DNA of 64,000 nucleotides from Flammulina velutipes (lineage: Eukaryota > Basidiomycota > Agaricomycetes > Agaricales > Physalacriaceae), in NCBI GenBank assembly GCA_011800155.1, contig CM022370.1, forward strand, positions 806,001 through 870,000, in the 5' to 3' direction. Position numbers and translations under genes: made by a program. Shown here in pieces: positions 1 through 9,924 of the stretch (position 1 is the first letter of the stretch; every line of letters starts with the position of its first letter). The notes beneath the pieces were generated by a model. It searched no databases. It was not told the DNA's origin and worked only from the letters and a program-made list of their open reading frames with translations.

Positions 1-306
1 CGCTACGGTTCCGGTTGTACCAAAACCACATGCCAGTTCCAACACCCAGATGGCCGCGTTCTCCCCACATCCTTCCACCGTGGATTATCGTCTTCTACGC
101 CTCTGGTCAACGTCGCGGCTCCCGAAACAGGCACCATGGGTGGCCCCAGCCCGCACAAGAGCAAGAAGTTTAACACCACTGCGTCTGTGAAGGAGAAACT
201 GGAGAAGCTTGAGCAGGATAAGAATGCCGCTCAGAATAACTTGAAGAAGTTGACGGAGGAGGCGGCTAATAAGGATTCGAAGCCGCAGGTTGCCATTACC
301 GCCTAA
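1..306 (+). CDS. C-terminal part of a CCCH zinc-finger RNA-binding protein (partial)
   Basis: The frame is open from base 1 and stops with TAA at 304-306, so only the last 101 codons are present. The first residues read RYGSGCTKTTCQFQHP, which is the Cys-x5-Cys-x3-His end of a CCCH zinc finger of the spacing seen in Nab2/ZC3H14-type poly(A) RNA-binding proteins. A short Pro/Ser linker follows, then a charged, Lys/Glu-rich stretch (codons 58-90) that looks like a helix or coiled coil. By family analogy it would bind RNA in the nucleus, but the body of the protein is outside the window. Other CCCH families cannot be excluded. Confidence 0.7.
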   Translation, partial: RYGSGCTKTTCQFQHPDGRVLPTSFHRGLSSSTPLVNVAAPETGTMGGPSPHKSKKFNTTASVKEKLEKLEQDKNAAQNNLKKLTEEAANKDSKPQVAITA

Positions 307-628
307 GACGTTTCCATCTCTCTCTGTATTATCTATCTTCAATCGAGGACACCTCGAGTGTTCTGTTTTTTTATTGTCGTTACATGAGTTCTTTCCGATA
401 CTTATTACAGTCGTGTTAGCAGTAGCTGTAGCTATTTACATATACTCGTCTGGGAGTGCCGGTTGCTTGGAGGAGTGCAATGATACATTCTCCGCCACGA
501 TCCTGCAATAAAGCAGGATCGAAACCCTCCTCTTACTTGCGGATTGGTTTTCTGACATAAATTGCACGTAGTACTGTAACAACAACTGCTGGTACATGGT
601 CAATATGTACTGCTATATCCTGGGTATC
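307..628. other. Convergent intergenic region
   Basis: This 322-base stretch lies between the stop codon of the CCCH gene on the plus strand and the stop codon of the AAA+ ATPase gene on the minus strand. It should hold both 3' ends. No gene is seen in it. Its one clear element is the perfect hairpin at 498-521. Confidence 0.7.
498..521. terminator. Perfect 9-bp hairpin with AATAAA in the loop
   Basis: CGATCCTGC (498-506) and GCAGGATCG (513-521) are perfect reverse complements. The six bases between them (507-512) are AATAAA, the canonical poly(A) signal. The element is about 190 bases past the plus-strand stop and about 110 bases past the minus-strand stop of the convergent neighbour. A role in 3'-end formation is inferred from position and sequence only. 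Confidence 0.5.
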
Positions 629-3163
629 TCAATCATCTTCGGGGCTGCCTTTATCTACCATCAAGTTGATCTTGTCCCCCTTGTCCAAGTCCTTGAACTG
701 GAGGAGGAATAGGATATTAGTAAGTGTATAATTCTATGAAACGCGACGTACTGTAAGTTCTCTCGTTCGGTGAAGACTTTCTATCTCGTCTATCCGAGCT
801 CGTACACTATCTAAGTTCTCTTCAAAGTCAGGAGCTTCTACCACCTCTCGCGCGGCGTGGAGGATAAGCATAGAGTCCGGCCGGACGTCATGGCTGACCT
901 GCGAAGATGAGGTTAGATGTCAGGAAAGAATTTGAGAATCATGGTATCTTACGTCTATGGCAACGATATTTGCTCGATCAAGTTCTGAAAAAATTATATC
1001 GTTAGAAGGAGATCACCAGATGAAGAGACAGCAAATCAAACCTTCCAGGAAATCAGCTCGTGTCATCAGCTGTCGACATTTCCACTACACGTCCAAGCTG
1101 AGTAAATCGTAGCCGAGAGAAGATGGCGGCGCTCACGTATGGGATGACAGGTAGAGGCAATTCGGCAATAGACTGTGGACCGTCCTTCTGACCATCCTTC
1201 AACTTCTGGGCCAACTCATCTTCTTGTTCCTTTCGCATCCTGACGAATTCTTGAAGAAGTAGCCAAGAGCAAGAACTCCATTTTTGCTAGACGCGGAAAG
1301 AGAGTTATGGGACAGAACCAACCAATTGACTGGGAACGAACCTCATCCATGACATCGTCATCACAGTCCACAATCAGACCTGGAAGCCACTATAGTGAGC
1401 TAGTCGGAAAAGAAGATATGAGTATCACAAGCGTACCGATCTGGCTAAGCAACCATGCTTTCTCCACTGACAGCAAGTGTTCTGCCATGCCGGTCATATC
1501 CCTAGATTTTGCAACCTAGTCATCGCTTTTAGATGATATCCAGAGCACGGCCACCTTGACTTACTTTGTTGAGATACGATAATCGCCCTCCAATCATCTC
1601 CACTACGCTCTGGGTCGTTTCCGGAGAAGTGGGGAGGTCGAGGTTCTTACGAAGACGTGTACAGGCGTGGCGAGCTTCCTTAGCATCGAGGTCGTATATC
1701 GAAAGCACATGCATTCTGCTACCGCTTTTCCCTGTAAAGGAATTGATAAGAAAATGCAATCAATTGAAGGTGAATTAACATACTCATGACATAGAACGGC
1801 CAGAAATCGTCACTAAACAGAAAATATGATATGAAGACGAAATTAGTCGGACAAATTCAAACCTACGTGCTGAAGACAAGTGTGAGTATACCACTAGCAG
1901 CCCAGGCCTCCGCCTTTTGCTGCAGCTGTAGAAGCATGTTACGCCCGTCGTCGTCGTTTTTGAAGAAATGAACGTTGTTGATTATGAGGACGAGAGGTTT
2001 TCCCCGCCTGCGAGCACTCTGAAGGGCGACCTTCTCGAGTTTATTCATCGCTGGGAAGATAATTTAACACGGGGAGAGTGATATAGAAGGCCTGCTGACC
2101 TCTTTCGATATCAAGAGCGGGTCCTCCTTCTCGGGGGTCTCTTCGTTGGAAGAGACCAGTCTGAGAGTCCTCGTTGTACTCATAGTTCAAAGCCTTTCCT
2201 AGACGCAAGCGAAACACTTCTAGATCAGGATGGGCATCACACATAGCCACGCCATCTGCCTGAACCGCAGCCATGCTGTCGAACATCATGGTCCCTTTCC
2301 CAGAGCCCTGTGTATTATTCGGTGTGAGATTGGAAACGCGACAGCTAGAAGTACAACTTGCCTTGGGTCCCAGAAGCACAAAATAGTGACCAGATTCATG
2401 TCCTTGTACGATGCGATCTATCCGGTCTTGTTCTTTGCGCCGTAGATGTTCGGTCCATGGCACGTCTACGTCGAATTCCAGGTGGTCTAAACCTGTGTCT
2501 TCAGATTTATCCTGTTTCGCGTGTTTCGGTAAGTGCGTAGCTAGCTCGAGTGCTGGGTCATATCCAGGTGCAAACGCTTTCTCAATCTACGGACATGGTG
2601 AGAGGAAGAAATGAGTAGAGAATTCGACGCGTACCTTGCTAAGGACGTTCCATTTGTACCACTTTACGTATCCCACACCGCCCAAGAAAACTAGGACGCG
2701 TAAATAGAGTATTCAGTGCAAGTCAGTAGTAGTAGGGCGCACCAATGCCCAAACCCATAAGGGTCGTCAACGCGGCGTCGAACATTGGGTTTTTCGTGAA
2801 TTCAAAGGACGGCGTGCCGCCTACGCCTCCTGACACGCCGCCCGGTGGGTTGAAGGGGATGCTTAGCGCTGCGCTGCCTTCCTGCACTTGGTGTCGAGAA
2901 TTTGCGCGTGCGAATTGAGCTGATTCCTGCGGTTGAGGCTTCGGGGTTGGCGGGGGAGTCGGCGGCGGGTCCGGGTCATTTACGGGACCTTGTGCATATG
3001 TGCGTCGAATTAAACCAGCATTGCGACGAGATAATGGCCCAAATATTTGGCGTGAAGAGACCACGCGAGTTCCAAGACCCGCGGAACTCATCGACTGTAA
3101 AGAATGTGGGAGGGATTTTTGGAGGTGGCGGTGAAGGTCATGATCGCACTGCACTGTAGGCAC
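629..3163 (-). CDS. Mitochondrial-type AAA+ ATPase with fungal winged-helix C-terminus
   Basis: Fourteen exons join to 616 codons: 3163-2743, 2690-2635, 2586-2362, 2307-2100, 2050-1867, 1812-1784, 1731-1565, 1515-1437, 1379-1342, 1286-1137, 1084-1042, 984-953, 898-752 and 697-629. After a basic, Ser-rich N-terminus suited to mitochondrial import comes a Gly-rich transmembrane segment around the first splice junction (LMGLGIGVFLGGVGYVKWY). Next are a Walker A motif (GPKGSGKGT), a Walker B-like strand (KPLVLIINNVHFF), a sensor-like segment (GILTLVFSTDDFW) and a C-terminal domain with PYWKCRQLMTRADFLEELD. The order matches fungal P-loop proteins annotated as AAA with a C-terminal winged helix, related in layout to yeast Yme2/Rna12. 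The start is uncertain: MSSAGLG, 24 codons in, is an alternative. The fourth exon begins inside the P-loop (see the intron at 2308-2361). Confidence 0.85.
2308..2361 (-). other. GC-AG intron splitting the Walker A motif, in frame and stop-free
   Basis: On the minus strand the exon ends CTGGGACCCAAG and is followed by GCAAGT, the usual GC-type donor. The acceptor is ACACAG, followed by GGCTCTGGG. The insert is 54 bases, exactly 18 codons, with no stop. Removing it restores GPKGSGKGT; keeping it would place 18 residues between GPK and GSGKGT. No GT donor in the vicinity gives the P-loop. Confidence 0.8.
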
Positions 3164-3221
3164 GTGGCGGCTAGTACTCTAACTCGGACATACTACCACA
3201 ATACTACCATGTCATCAGTTT

Positions 3222-3476
3222 TTCTTCCCATTTGGCAGCATAATCGTCGACATCTTATTCGAGCGGCCTGTTAGCGTTCCATCCAGAAGGTGGCTAAACG
3301 ATATGTTTCGGTACAGCCTTTACGCATACCCCAACGATTGGGAGGACTTGTATTTCGGAAATACGAAGAACAGGAATGGCGGGAGGGAACGAGACGTTGG
3401 GACGACAAGGACATCCCCGTTCTGGAAATATATACGCTGGCTGGCACATGGCAGGCAGCTCGACTACTTTGCTAAA
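3222..3476 (+). pseudogene. Decayed copy of the orphan gene at 10419-11324
   Basis: Translating forward gives IVDILFERPVSV, then WLNDMFRYSLYAYPNDWED, and after a frameshift near 3370 EWREGTRRWDDKDIPVLE. The intact gene at 10419-11324 reads LVDIIFERPVSV, WLFKMFQYGLSKVPNEWEA and EWEGGTRSWNGKEISVLE in the same order. About 20 codons between the last two blocks are missing, and the N-terminal two thirds are absent. No start codon or full frame remains, so this is a relic. It lies just upstream of the AAA+ ATPase gene, in opposite orientation to it. The rest of 3164-3628 shows no other gene. Confidence 0.8.
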
Positions 3477-3628
3477 GAGAATCGAACCGTAATCTGAGAT
3501 GCTGTTTCTATCGACAGCAAAGTGATAATAACCCACTGCGACAAATATTAAACACAGAATACAATAACAAAAGCAAAACACAATAAAAAATAGAGATCAC
3601 ATACATGCAAACGACCTGCCCATACCAT

Positions 3629-5153
3629 CTAATGTGGCATGTCTTCAAGATGATAAGTGTCCCTTTCTTTATCACGAACCCACCCTTTCCCCGCCAAGTC
3701 CCAAGTGTTCCAAATTTGTGACGCTGTCCACTTCCCATCATCCTGAACAAGAATTTTGTTATGGTACCTCTCCGTCCGGTTATTAGCCTGCCAGTACATC
3801 CAAAAGCAAGTTTGCCTCGTTTGGTCGTATTCCAATTTGTCGCATTCGCTGCTCAAATCGCGTGCCAACTTCTTGTACCGATTCGAAAGCCTACGCATGC
3901 GCTGGAGATCGCCTCGCTGCTGACGGAGATGTGTAAGTTTCACACTCGCGGCACGCATAAACGGTGGCAAGCTTGCATCCACGCGAATCCCCCGGTAAGT
4001 AGTGTCGTCCTCATCCTTCTCCTTGGGAGAGTACTCCACCGGACTATAAGGCAGTCTGTTGTGGTACGTGTATGGCCCCTCCACAGAAGCCAACACGAGT
4101 GCAGAGTTGAAATTCGCGAATCCCTTTTGCGAAGCTGGTGTTTCCAAGTGCTTGTCGAAATCTTCTTCCTCCACAAACGGAAGAGAAGGGACGTTGAATC
4201 GGCTGATGAATTCGTCATTTTGCTGTCTTAAGACCGGCTCGTAGTCCTTCTCAAGTTGTTCGTAGTGTCCCATCAAGCCAGTGTTGTCGCGGCTAGGTGT
4301 CCGAGGGTATGAGAAATTGCGTGGGTCGAACCTGAAACTATGTCGAGACGAGCGCGAGCGCATAGGACCTGTCTGGCTAAGAGAAGGCACCGCTGTCTTG
4401 CGAGAGGTTGGCGCTGCAGTAATTCCATGCGCACTGATACTGTCCAAGTCGGCGGCGATCTCAGAAATTGGCCGATTAGCATGTCGAGAAGCTAGTAAAA
4501 GAGAACAATTAGTAAATGTTCTATGATGTGGGGGAATACAACTAACAGGATTCAGATAACGATTGGGCATGCTCGTCATTGGTGGCCTGGGTGCGTAAAT
4601 GCATGAACATATCATCTGAGGAAAGGTCGTGCGGTGGCAAGTCGGATGGAGGCAAGTCATGAAATACTGCAAGTTGAATGTGAGCTCAATTCACGCTGGA
4701 AAACAACGCCACTTACGATCAATTGCCTTCGCCTTTCCTTTTCCTTTATCAACAGAGACGTCAGGAAAGTCATCCGAGCCATAATCCGACACTTTGAAGA
4801 TATTAGTTTGGTCAAGTAGAGGAGAAAGACTGTCTTACGTTCGGCCATTTGTTGGGAAAAGCTAACATCATCGGCTTCGGGAATAAAAGCTAGACGAGGA
4901 GGAGGGGAAGGTGCTTTGTTCTTCAGGGATGGGGAAGTATCCGCCACATTTGAGGCGTCGACTGGATTGAGCCGACTCGAGCGTCGAACGGGGGTTGTAG
5001 AGGTTACGCTAGCTGCGCGGCGGGAAGATTTGCGCTACGACACAGCTCTTAGATAACGTTAAGATGTAGATAAGACATAGGACTTACAGATTTCTTAGCA
5101 TCTCCCAGAGGACTTGTAGTTTGAGCGCGTCGAGAGGTCGAAGATCGTGCCAT
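3629..5153 (-). CDS. Unknown Ser/Pro-rich, nuclear-looking protein
   Basis: Five exons (5153-5088, 5034-4839, 4791-4717, 4666-4547, 4491-3629) join to 440 codons with clean GT-AG junctions. I do not recognise the family. The first 150 residues are low complexity with many Ser, Arg and Pro, and a Lys/Gly patch (DKGKGKAKAID) that resembles a nuclear localisation signal. The last 250 residues look folded. They include a charged helix (LRQQRGDLQRMRRLSNRYKK) and a Trp/Tyr-rich end with WMYWQANNRTERYH and DDGKWTASQIWNTW. The good exon joins and the conserved-looking C-terminus argue for a real gene. The function is unknown. Confidence 0.75.
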
Positions 5154-5407
5154 GGTTGTTGGTTGTAGTTGGGAAGGAAAAAGTTGGGTTGTGATGGTCT
5201 TATAGCAGATGTAACGCAATGGCCGTCGTGGAAGCAAGCTGTGGTGTACGCAGTGGCCATTGTGATCCTTATTGTAGATGATGAACAAGGCAATCCGGTC
5301 CGTGGCCCATTGTTCTTGTTCGGCGCGTGCCGAAACCTCTTGTGGATGCCACCATGTCATTGTTCTTGAAAACAAGGTCGCGCGCCATGTTGTGCCCTAA
5401 CAGCCCT

Positions 5408-5413
5408 TATAAA
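5408..5413 (+). promoter_or_regulatory. Probable TATA box of the SAP-like gene
   Basis: TATAAA lies 35 bases upstream of the ATG at 5448, in the divergent 294-base region shared with the gene starting at 5153. The distance would give a very short 5' leader. The assignment rests on sequence and position only. Confidence 0.45.
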
Positions 5414-5447
5414 CACCCACCATCTGGTCTTTGCCTCTACAGCAAAA

Positions 5448-7062
5448 ATGCCACGCACCACCAGAGCTAGTAGCGCGAAGTCCGCCAAAGCTCAAGCGAC
5501 AAATCAAAAGAAAGGAAGGAAGACAAAGGCGAAATCACCTACCCCCCACGAGGACTTGTCAGCCGAATCTCTTCAAAGGATAACCGTCGTCAAGTTAAAA
5601 GAACTCTGTCGCGTAAGTCATCCATTATCTATCTTCCCTCCCGACTCGTCTTAACACTCATCTAGAACCGGTTTGGCGAAGAGCATCTCAAGGGATTGAG
5701 AACCAAAGCCGTGATCATTCAGAAGATTTTGGACCTGTACGTCTCTTCACCTCAGTGTCAAACTGCTCGAGTTACTAACATCCCGATAGTGACGCAGCTG
5801 CCCCAGACCCTACGCCACAGTCTCCCGAGATGGGCTCTCCACTCCCCGAATCTCGCAAGAGAAAGCAACCAGACACCCTGTCAGACGCGTCCGACTCCGC
5901 AGATTCCCCACCCCGTCTTGCGAAACGCGCTAAGAAGGACGCCACTGATCCACCTACCGCGCCAGCTGCTACCCCAGAGCCCCAGGAAATTATTCGAGCC
6001 GCCACTGCATCCCCTCCTGTCCAGTCTACGGCAGCGCCAGCCGCTGGAGACCTCTTTCGACAACTATCGGACCTTGCAAGTCTGCCTGGTATCAGCACCG
6101 CTGCGTTGCAGGTCGAGAATGCCCCAGTCGACGCAAGTCCTTCCGGCGACAACTGGGTCTCCCCTCCCTACTCACCGGCTAGTCCCGTGTACATCCCGAG
6201 ACCCCTCCCAGAGACCCGCAGTGCCTCTCCCGTGTTTGTACCCCCCACACCCTCCCGCCCCCTCCCTCTGCCAGTCACACCTCCCCCCGGCCCATCATCA
6301 AGGAGACTCACAAACCCCATGCTCGGCGATCCTTGGCCAATGTCCCGCTTCAGGATGCCCTCGTCCCCTACTGGATTTCCTTCCCGATACGATCCATTTG
6401 AAGAAAAGGTGTCCCCTACGCCAATTCCGAAACCGAAAGAAAAGACCCCCATAGTGAATGCTCTGGGGCTTAGTGTGGGAGCTGGACTCTCTCCGACTGG
6501 AAAATCTATTGGTGTCGAGTCGGCATCGCCCTGTCCGGCGCCGGCGTCACAGGAATACGCAGCAGAAGGAGGGTATGAGGGAGGGGAGTATGAGGAAGGT
6601 GGGGAGTATGAGGAAGGCGAGGAGTATGAGGAGGGCGGGGAGCGTGTGGAAAAGGAAGAAGGTGGAGAGAACAACAAAGGCAGAGAGAACGATGAAGGCG
6701 GAGAGGATGTGGCAGGCGGAGAGAACCAGGAAGATGGAGACGACGAAGGCCTCCTTAGTCCCAACAGCTTCATGAGGCGTCTGGACGAGGAGATAGCTGC
6801 CAACGATGTCCTTCTCGCCCAGGCCGCTGCGACAATGTTCACAATGCGCGGGATGGCAGAGGATGCTCTAATGGACTTGGAGGCCGCTAGGACCCCAGTC
6901 AACGCATCGGCAGAGGCAATCGCTGCGATGAAATCGCGAAATCGATTCCTCTTGGACGGTACCACGAGCCTCGTTCCTTATCAAAGGGAACAGCTTGAAA
7001 GTGAACGTCCCGAATTGTGGAATCCACCACGCATGCCTACACGTTTCGCACCCCGCAGATAG
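5448..7062 (+). CDS. SAP-like domain protein with acidic Glu/Gly/Tyr repeats
   Basis: Three exons (5448-5612, 5666-5736, 5790-7062) give 503 codons. A basic tail rich in Lys, Ala and Ser (residues 1-35) precedes a helix-turn-helix segment (about 38-80: LQRITVVKLKELC, then HLKGLRTKAVIIQKIL). This fits the SAP pattern of nuclear DNA-binding proteins, and the domain is split across both introns. The middle is disordered, Pro/Ser-rich, with a second basic patch (SRKRKQP, AKRAKKD). Around residues 340-385 an acidic run built on EYEEGG/EEGGE units appears. The C-terminus (MRRLDEEIAANDVLL onward) looks helical. A chromatin-associated role is inferred; the SAP call is tentative because the domain is short and divergent. 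Confidence 0.75.
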
Positions 7063-7166
7063 ACACGAGTTTACTTAATGGTTCCAGATATTTATTTGAT
7101 CGCTTCGAGTCTAGTGTACAACCACTGTGTCCTACTAATAATGCCAAGTGCGTATTATCTCCGTTG

Positions 7167-8832
7167 TTAGAGGGCTGTTCCAAAGATTTGGTAGCGTCTG
7201 CAGATGCTGGGGCCAACCTCGTCGTACTGGGCTTTGGTATGGCAAGATGAGTAGAATTCGGGCTGAGGAAATGTCAGGTATGCAACAAAATGTGGTTACA
7301 AAGGCGCGCACCAATGATGCCAATAGTGAGCCACCGTACCACACAGCATATCGCTGTTGCTTGTGCGAAATAACGTCGACCTCGACACCAGAGGACTGTA
7401 TTTGAGTGTTAGCGGACGACATGCTGTAAGCGAGAGATCTGCGCGCACCTTCAACATGCTACCACTGGCAACAACACTGGCATCCAGCCTACGATCAACT
7501 ATCTGCTTCAAGTCACGCTTGAGACGGTTTCCAAAGTGCTGGAACATCGTCGAGCCGCCGGAGAGAACGATGTTCTGAGGCAAGATATGAGAGAGTGCAA
7601 GCCACGCAAATTGTTATTACGCACCTTGTACAAGCCACGGCGGACATCAATAGGGGACTGCTGGATAACATCGTCAACGATCTCGGGAAGAGGAGTCAAG
7701 AAGTCAGAGGAATAGATTTCGGGGTTGAAGAAGATCTCTGGAGCTAGGAAACGTTCGTATCCCACGTCAACGCCATATTTCTATTAAGGCATTGATTGTC
7801 AGCGAGAATAGATGGCTGAGACAGGTCCGTACCCTGCCATTGACGCTGTATTCTCCTTCGTAACGCTCGAAATATTTGTACGGATCCTCATCGTACTTGC
7901 GGAACTCCCTTACGATGTCTTGACAGACATAACTGTACGTTTCCTTGACCTTGCTAGCCACCCTAAGCTGGTCTTCTGGGGGAACGTTCGCCATCTCGCC
8001 ACGCTCACGCATGAGGTTGAGAACGAATTGGGAGATGTCGCGTCCGGCAATAGGGATATGCTTGATAGCGCTGCCAATGACATAGCCTTCAGCGCAGGGG
8101 ATAACGTGAGTGACACCATCTCCAGAGTCGATGACGGTTCCAGTGAGGGTACGGTCGGTGACTTTGTTGGACGTCCAAGATGCTGCAAGGGCGAGGACTG
8201 CTTGGACGGCGATGTAGAGGCCTTTGATGTTGAAAGATTCGAAGAAGATCTCCGCAGTTTGCTCTCTGTTCTCTGGGGGGTTGAGTGGAGGCTCAGTCTA
8301 GTAGTCCATTCGAATCAGATGTGGTCTGTTGATTAGATATAATAGCTGCTCACTAAGAGAAAATGGTGGTCCTCGGGTTCTGCCCTGAGGTACTTGAAGA
8401 TGGTTTGCTCCCAGTAGCGTTCCATGTAGTCCCAGTTGTCTATCATTCCGTGACGAATAGGATAGTGCACGCCGTATCCTGGAGTCTTTGCGTTTGCCAG
8501 GGCCTCATCTCCGATGAAGAAGTCAAGATCCTCGACGCCACGCTTGGACGCCAGATGGCCGGGTTTCGAGGGGATCGCTGGGGCGCGGGACGACTGAGCG
8601 GCTGGGCCTCTCGTCGCTATGGCCGTCGGAAATACACTGGATAGATAACACGCGTCTCAGCAGAATCTCTGGACGGAACTGGGCACGCACAAGGATGGAT
8701 CAGAGTTTCCTGCAAACCTAAAGGATCCCGATGTCGTTGAGTACAGCGAGGAGAGCATTATAGTTGGAGCATTTACCCGATTTTTGAGTAACCTGTCCCA
8801 TTATCGCAGATAATTGGCGCCAAGTTGGACAT
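7167..8832 (-). CDS. ARP3: Actin-related protein 3 (Arp2/3 complex subunit)
   Basis: Eight exons (8832-8777, 8717-8691, 8636-8354, 8297-7833, 7780-7625, 7574-7449, 7395-7312, 7262-7167) join to 431 codons, matching the usual Arp3 length of about 420-430. Actin-fold nucleotide motifs are intact: [14 protein letters not shown] (phosphate 1), [13 protein letters not shown] (phosphate 2) and [15 protein letters not shown] (adenosine loop). Arp3-specific runs include [44 protein letters not shown] [13 protein letters not shown] and [13 protein letters not shown]. It nucleates branched actin with Arp2. It is divergent from the NFKBIL1-type gene, with only 94 bases between the start codons. Confidence 0.97.
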
Positions 8833-8926
8833 GATGGCGGAAAGGTAAGGCTTCTTGCTGCGACCTGCGATCCTAATACGGACCAAATGATGACGCAAAT
8901 TGACACACTCTCTCCCACCTTCCGCC
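8833..8926. promoter_or_regulatory. Compact bidirectional promoter region
   Basis: Only 94 bases separate the ATG of ARP3 (minus) from the ATG of the NFKBIL1-type gene (plus). Both promoters and both 5' leaders must fit here or reach into the neighbouring coding sequence. I see no TATA box. Confidence 0.5.
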
Positions 8927-9903
8927 ATGCCGAAGCTGAATCTCAAGCGCACCCCAGAAGAGGAGGCCGCCCACCGCGTCCGAAAGCGCCAGCGGAAACT
9001 CGAAAAACAACGCCGCGAATTCGCTCGCGTCCTCGCCGACGACAGCTTCTATGAGGACCCCTTCCGCGCCGGCCCTTCAGACTATAGCAAAATACAAGCA
9101 GATCTAGAGGAAGCACGGTTTCGTGAAAAGATGGCCGTCGCATTCGAGGACGACGAACGTCTCGATTCTCTGGAGGCACGACTCAACGACGCAGACGCCG
9201 CGCATATACCAATGCGATGGGGAGGCAGCGCGCCCAAGAATGTCTACAAGGGCGACGAATATCTCAAAGTAGATCCAGCGACTCTCGACGATGAAGAATA
9301 CGCCGAATGGGTCCGCGTAGGGATGTACAGGCAAGTAAATTAGTTCGCAAGAATCACACAACTAAACATACATCTAGGAAAACACACTCTCAGGAATACG
9401 AAGACGCCCAGCGCCGCAAAGCCGAAAAGGCTGCCTCAAAAGCTCGACAAAGGGCTCTCAAAGAGGAATCAAAGAAACTCGAAAAGGCCTTGGATGCGGA
9501 ACGCCAACTGCTTAAACGCCAGCGCGAGGCACAGAGACGCGTCCTCGCTCGCAAAGACTATGAATCGCGTTGGAAAGCCATCTCCACCAACCCTCCCACT
9601 GACGGACCTCTATACCACTTTCACGAGATACCATGGCCTGTTGCAACTGCACACACCAAATCCTTGTCAGTCGACGACTTTACCGTTGATGCCATCTCGT
9701 CGTTCTTGTTCACCTCTACCACATCTGACGCGGACGAAGCGAAGAAGGAACGCAAAGACAAGCTTAGAGAAACCTACCTACGTTTCCATCCAGATAAATT
9801 CGAGAGCCGTCTGATGAAGCAGGTCCTAGAATCAGACCAAGAGCAGGTCAGACTAGGTGTAGGCCAAGTAGTTCGAATCCTCAATGATTTAATGCAAAGT
9901 TGA
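8927..9903 (+). CDS. NFKBIL1-type protein with degenerate J-like C-terminus
   Basis: Two exons (8927-9330, 9378-9903) give 310 codons. The N-terminus is a highly charged helix (RVRKRQRKLEKQRREFARVL). A second Lys/Arg/Glu-rich coiled-coil region spans about residues 135-200. The C-terminal block starts at YESRWKAIS, continues with FHEIPWPVA, and ends with LRFHPDKFESR and VGQVVRILNDLM. This architecture matches the C-terminal region of NF-kappa-B inhibitor-like 1 proteins, in which the HPDKF motif resembles a J domain. NFKBIL1-type proteins have been tied to nuclear RNA processing; the role here is inferred. The intron (9331-9377) has a GC donor. The next in-frame ATG after two upstream out-of-frame ATGs was chosen as start. 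Confidence 0.85.
9331..9377 (+). other. GC-AG intron in the NFKBIL1-type gene
   Basis: The exon ends TACAG and is followed by GCAAGT; the acceptor is CATCTAG. Only this 47-base removal keeps the frame from MYR into KTHSQEYEDAQRR. The nearby GT (GTAAAT at 9335) would shift the frame. Confidence 0.8.
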
Positions 9904-9924
9904 CTTGCACCATGCGCCACTCGG

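Noticed and set aside
5775..6965. Long minus-strand open frames across the SAP-like gene (for example 6168-6965)
   Set aside because: They mirror the codon bias and low-complexity repeats of the plus-strand gene, have no splice-consistent extension and no recognisable motif.
9860..9885. tRNA-like T-loop word GTTCGAATCC
   Set aside because: It lies inside the coding frame of the NFKBIL1-type gene, and no acceptor stem or other tRNA arms can be paired around it.
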